Below are positions 60,331-64,000 of a DNA stretch of 64,000 nucleotides, in pieces (position 1 is the stretch's first letter; every line of letters begins with the position of its first letter). The position numbers and the translations under genes are program-made. The notes beneath the pieces were generated by a model, which worked only from the letters and a program-made list of their open reading frames with translations, ran no database searches and was not told the DNA's origin. Source of the stretch: Trileptium ribeirensis (taxonomy: Eukaryota; Nematoda; Enoplea; Enoplida; Thoracostomopsidae); the NCBI GenBank assembly GCA_030248225.1, contig JASANE010011637.1, forward strand, positions 1 to 64,000, read 5' to 3'.

Positions 60331-60590
60331 AGCACAAATATTCGTCGCTCCGACCCTGCCCCCATTCCGAAGACCCATATGTATTGTAGAATCTGTGTTT
60401 ATCTAACCAGATTCATTTGATGATATATATAGTTTACCGGTATGTGGCTTGATACACGGGCATACTTTATTAAGCAGGGTTTGCTTGCGCTTGCGCTGAA
60501 GACAGATGCTTATTTAAGAAGATCCGCCACGGCCCGTCAGACCTCAATCTGGTCATCAAAAATTTGTAATAGAAAATAAAAAGTCAGAAA

Positions 60591-60750
60591 GATTTGATGA
60601 TTAAGGATAACCATACTCCGTCAAAAATTAGCGGTCCGCGTGTGAAAGTATATAACTAATATTATATGAAGATTTTATGATTAAGGATAACCATACCCCC
60701 GTCAAAAATTAGCGGTCCGCCAGCGAAAGTATATAACTAATATTATATGG
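60591..60750. repeat. 80-bp tandem duplication
   Basis: Two units starting GATTTGATGATTAAGGATAA (60591) and GATTTTATGATTAAGGATAA (60671), nearly identical through TATATAACTAATATTATATG. Confidence 0.93.
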
Positions 60751-62390
60751 ATCAATTTGTGTAGCCGGCGTATATTTTAAAGTGTCACTTTTCGTGTTTT
60801 GTGGGAAGAAATAAACATAGGATATTCGTAATAAGTATAAATTTATCTACTATGTATTGCTACACCAAATGTTACGATTTATGATTTTATGTTTTATTTT
60901 TTTAATTCTATTTAACCTTTCAAAATCGTGGAAATATTCATGCAATTCGTGCTTGAAAATTGGCAAAATTTTTGCGCGCTCCGGTTTTTTGTTTCTTCCA
61001 GGTAAAAACATATATACCTGTTTTACAGAAAAATTAATATCTTTTCTAAATTCTCATTTCCAGGTTCTGAATTTGATTAAATCACATAAGCATTAGGGTA
61101 AAAATCTTTGTTTTTGCATTTATTAATTTCAGTGGTTTGTGCTAAATTCCTCTAAACTTTGAAAATTTTTTGCATTTATCAGCCCTCGGGCTAAACGAGA
61201 GTGTAGCTCCGTTTCATGACCCCTGGGGAAATGTTTGGGGCATGAATACGCCAGATCTACATACAGTAATTATTTATAATATACATAGTGAGTAGGTTGA
61301 TAAATAATAGAGTTTCGAGTAATGTAGGGGCTCGCAATGGAATTTTAAAATTGCTTGGGTGTATAAAAATTCATATTAGGATTCAAAAATGTCCTATATT
61401 TAGTATACCTAACCTTGGATTTTAAAAGAATATTTCTGTCCACAATTCAGCGTCAACCCTCGACTAGAGGCATTCGAAATTGCACATACCTCGAGGGAAC
61501 GTTATTGTTCAGAAACATCCGACAATTACCCCACTATGTGTTTTGAAATGCCCACAACCATAGATCTCTAAATCCGGTCGGTTCAGGCGGATCTGATGGT
61601 ATCGTGGAGGGGTTTTGATTTTTGAAATTGTCAGGAACTCAATTTTGCTTAAAGTCCCAGTTTCAAATTTTATCTAATTTTCAATATTGTTTGTTAATGT
61701 TACCTCAATTTTTGTCTTTTGACACTGCTTTTGCTTAAGTTTTCTCGTGCGAGGAGGAAGTGGGTTTGGCTTTAGGGAGAGCCCCACACTTATGAGTGGG
61801 AGTAGCCCCCTCCACATCGGCACCTATATTCCACAAGCCACGCGGTCGATCAAACCTGAGTGATAGCTATCACGGCTTGATCATTACTCCAGTATATATA
61901 TGATCCAATTATGGGCTCTGGTTACAACATGTTTTAGTTATTATTCGTATGCTAGTAGGGTATATACATACTGTGCAGTCGCTAAATTAGGACGAGGTTG
62001 TCAAGCTCAAAGACCGCAGAAGCGGCGCTTTCTCAAGCGAAGCGCGCCGAGAGACTCGAAAACGAGCAAGTACAAATGTACTTCGGACATATGTACTTTG
62101 ATCGACCAACATAAACAACAAAAGTATGCTTTTTGTTTTGTTAGCTTTTCGTTCCGGTTGGTTGAGTGAGCATTACAGACACAGAGAGTGTGTTTACAAG
62201 TTTGTTTTTTTATTTATATTATGGTTTTGCTTTCTGAGTGTAGACAAATATTATCATCTAGCTAGCTGGTGAAGTTTTGAGTAATTGGTTTCCATGTTTT
62301 GGTCTGGTTTACAGCTGTGTTTATGTAATATGGATGTGTTATAAGTGTCCATAGTCTTTTGGGGATTTAGAAAACTGGTTCGTCGTCATT
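60751..62390. other. Intergenic interval with several inverted repeats
   Basis: No gene recognised. Structures seen: hairpin TTCATGACCCC/GGGGCATGAA (61213-61246), a palindrome at 61848-61882, and a GCGCTT/AAGCG-rich patch near 62022-62045 followed by GTACAAATGTAC. Confidence 0.4.
61848..61882. repeat. 35-bp nested palindrome
   Basis: A perfect 14-bp palindrome GTGATAGCTATCAC (61860-61873) is nested between the inverted arms GATCAA (61848-61853) and TTGATC (61877-61882). Confidence 0.85.
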
Positions 62391-62690
62391 TTTAGGGGTC
62401 ATCCCTATAACTAGCGCCGTATAGGGCGCCCTTACGGCATTCAACTGCCGCTATTACGAAGTTCCAGGCTGTCATTCGACGCCCTTCGGGTGAGGGGGGT
62501 AGGAGGCGTGACAAAGGCAGCCCTATTTGAGTAGCAACTATCATACCGTTTCTGCAGTGGCAATATCGATCCGTCCGGTTCCTACGTTGTTCAGGGTCTG
62601 CGTCAATTGGGCGCGCGACAAGTCGCAGATCCTTGAGCTTGTAAAATACTAATAGCAATGCAACATTTGAATACTTCACGGCACCTGGAA
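62391..62690. other. GC-rich block with a long minus frame, unrecognised
   Basis: This block is markedly more GC-rich than its flanks. The minus strand is open for 95 codons (62679-62392), with a C-terminal part reading PLSRLLPPSPEGRRMTAWNF and ending SYRDDP. I do not recognise a family. ATAGGGATGACCCC on the minus strand overlaps the end of the frame. A non-autonomous repeat, or transferred or contaminating sequence, is possible. Confidence 0.3.
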
Positions 62691-63145
62691 ATTCGTCGGC
62701 CTTTGCAGCTTTTTACAATAAGTGCAGATGCAGAAGTGTATATTAACCCGTTGCCCATTAATCGTTAATAATGCTAATAATTATTCGCTGCTGTTCTAGT
62801 AACCGGAACCAATTATAATAGTTTGGGCCTTTTTCGTCGTATGACCAATTAATTAGTGCTTACCGTAATTTTAAGTCAGTGCAACACGCCAATACATTCC
62901 ATAGTCATAGCATTGACCTGCTGAGCACTGACCTAAAATTTTTTTTTCATTTACTACAATTACAAACAAATATAGCACAAACGACAAAAACAAACTGTTA
63001 CACTGAAACATTTAAGTATTTAATAAACTATTAAAATGTGCAGATTATTACAATAAGACAATCAGCTTGCATATACTGTGTTCAACCATTAGCGACATAC
63101 TAGGGAAAAATAAACTACAAAATATTGCTCTGCCTAGCCATGATT
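62691..63145. other. AT-rich interval downstream of the MULE gene
   Basis: Contains no recognisable feature. It would include the 3' UTR of the minus-strand transposase gene. Confidence 0.4.
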
Positions 63146-64000
63146 TTACATGCCAAGGTTATGTGCAATGCCGCGCAAGTATCGCAAGATGCTGGTATCT
63201 GTTGCATTATGTTCTTCAGTCCAAGCCAAAACTAGTTCACGTATGTTTTTATCATTGGTAACGTATTGCGGTCGACGGGATGGCCCCGGATTGGCAGCTA
63301 TATTTTCTTCTATGCGTTCGTCTACAGTCCGCTGTTCAGCTTTCAATGCATTGATGAATAACCATATAGAAGGATGATGAATTTCGATGGCGCTTGAAAA
63401 CCGACGATGCCAGCCTTCAACACTGTTGTTTGTGCGTGGCAAGCCGTTTAATATGCGGTCGTGGCAGTTCCATACTGCAACATCGAATGTCGCAGGTCGT
63501 CGTACGTTCGCAACATAACGCCCCAGAAACGTTGACTCGAAGTAATCAGCAAGGTCGACCGCATGCAACGGAAAGTCTGTCATCACAGCATTAAACCCGT
63601 CAACCACTTTGGCAGTCGGTAAAGTTGCCAACGCCGTCAATGTCCGCAGTCGCAGCGCAAAGTCAGGATTTGTCGAGTACTCTACTTTATGCCCACATTC
63701 AACTATTTTCCGGTAAACGCACTGACCCAGATGAAACAAACATCCGTGAATTTGAGCTGTTGGGAAAAACTGTTGAAACGCGTTCATTGCTGCCCTTTCG
63801 AAGTCGCATGTTATGGTTGTAGGACTGAATGCATAACGGAAATTTTCCGCGAAAAGACCGTCCAACATTTCGGTGTACGTTCCCTGACCCTTGTTGGGCA
63901 GCAGCGCATAAGCCAAAGGTACGACAGTTTCACCCATCAAAGCATGAATCGTATACAGCTGCGCAAACAGCTGCGGGACTGTATCAAAGGTCCCATCAAT
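63146..64000 (-). CDS. MULE-type transposase, C-terminal catalytic part (5' truncated by window edge)
   Basis: The minus strand is open from the right edge to TAA at 63146-63148, about 284 codons, and its N terminus lies outside. It carries the MULE transposase domain: IDGTF with the first catalytic Asp at the very edge, QLYTIHA and PLAYALLPNK, then ITCDFERAAMNAF with the second acidic residue, a GCLFHLGQCV segment, and NNSVEGWHRRF with the likely catalytic Glu. This matches Mutator-like DDE transposases, which in invertebrates often follow a FLYWCH or other zinc finger. The frame has no stops and its end looks natural, so the gene may be recent or domesticated. Terminal repeats are not visible on this side. 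Confidence 0.88.
   Translation of the reverse strand: MDGTFDTVPQLFAQLYTIHALMGETVVPLAYALLPNKGQGTYTEMLDGLFAENFRYAFSPTTITCDFERAAMNAFQQFFPTAQIHGCLFHLGQCVYRKIVECGHKVEYSTNPDFALRLRTLTALATLPTAKVVDGFNAVMTDFPLHAVDLADYFESTFLGRYVANVRRPATFDVAVWNCHDRILNGLPRTNNSVEGWHRRFSSAIEIHHPSIWLFINALKAEQRTVDERIEENIAANPGPSRRPQYVTNDKNIRELVLAWTEEHNATDTSILRYLRGIAHNLGM

Overview
The window is eukaryotic, from an invertebrate animal. It is AT-rich, its few credible coding pieces are short spliced exons, the intervening DNA is long, and relics of several transposon superfamilies are present (hAT, Tc1/mariner, MULE, Gypsy-like and an LTR element). Secreted phase-1 modules (kringle, sushi, Thr/Pro-rich mucin) and a DEG/ENaC channel exon point to a metazoan. 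A tunicate or another AT-rich marine invertebrate would fit, but the sequence alone does not decide this. All exon boundaries here are read from splice consensus and reading frame only; there is no transcript evidence.

Left end (1-6785, minus strand): a secreted or surface protein gene. Exon 1 (6785-6725) encodes a signal peptide. It is followed by a kringle exon (6267-5992), a sushi/CCP exon (3295-3128) and a long Thr/Pro/Ser exon of 17-residue repeats (753 to about 39), all joined in phase 1. Further exons may lie beyond the left edge. Introns carry small repeats, including five 59-bp units in intron 1.

Middle (6.8-38.5 kb): mostly non-coding. It holds a two-copy dispersed element (8.2 and 15.1 kb), a 111-bp satellite (10.1-11.3 kb), a 4-kb nest of three hAT copies and two blocks of 114-bp satellite (18.6-22.6 kb), a 146-bp tandem array (29.1-29.7 kb), a Tc1/mariner relic (29.9-30.9 kb) and a Gypsy-like gag/pol relic (31.0-32.4 kb). 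Two homologous 73-bp exon-like blocks (17.4 and 27.6 kb, minus) have a phase that could follow the DEG/ENaC first exon at 38.5-38.8 kb (minus).

Right part (38.8-64 kb): an LTR element on the minus strand (42.8-46.7 kb), whose internal region holds a striking set of hairpins with conserved loops and unrelated but self-complementary stems; degenerate 165-bp repeats; a 69-bp satellite of about 15 units (55.1-56.1 kb); small TIR elements; a T-rich stretch with hydrophobic reading frames (57.1-57.9 kb); and the C-terminal catalytic part of a MULE transposase running off the right edge (63.1-64 kb, minus).

The two most interesting structures are: (1) the hAT/satellite nest, whose outermost ends are flanked by the perfect 8-bp duplication GTAATAAT while every internal junction carries ATTTAGAT, as expected if the whole nest moved as one unit; and (2) the hairpin families in the LTR element. 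No prokaryotic features (operons, ribosome binding sites, CRISPR) are present or expected.
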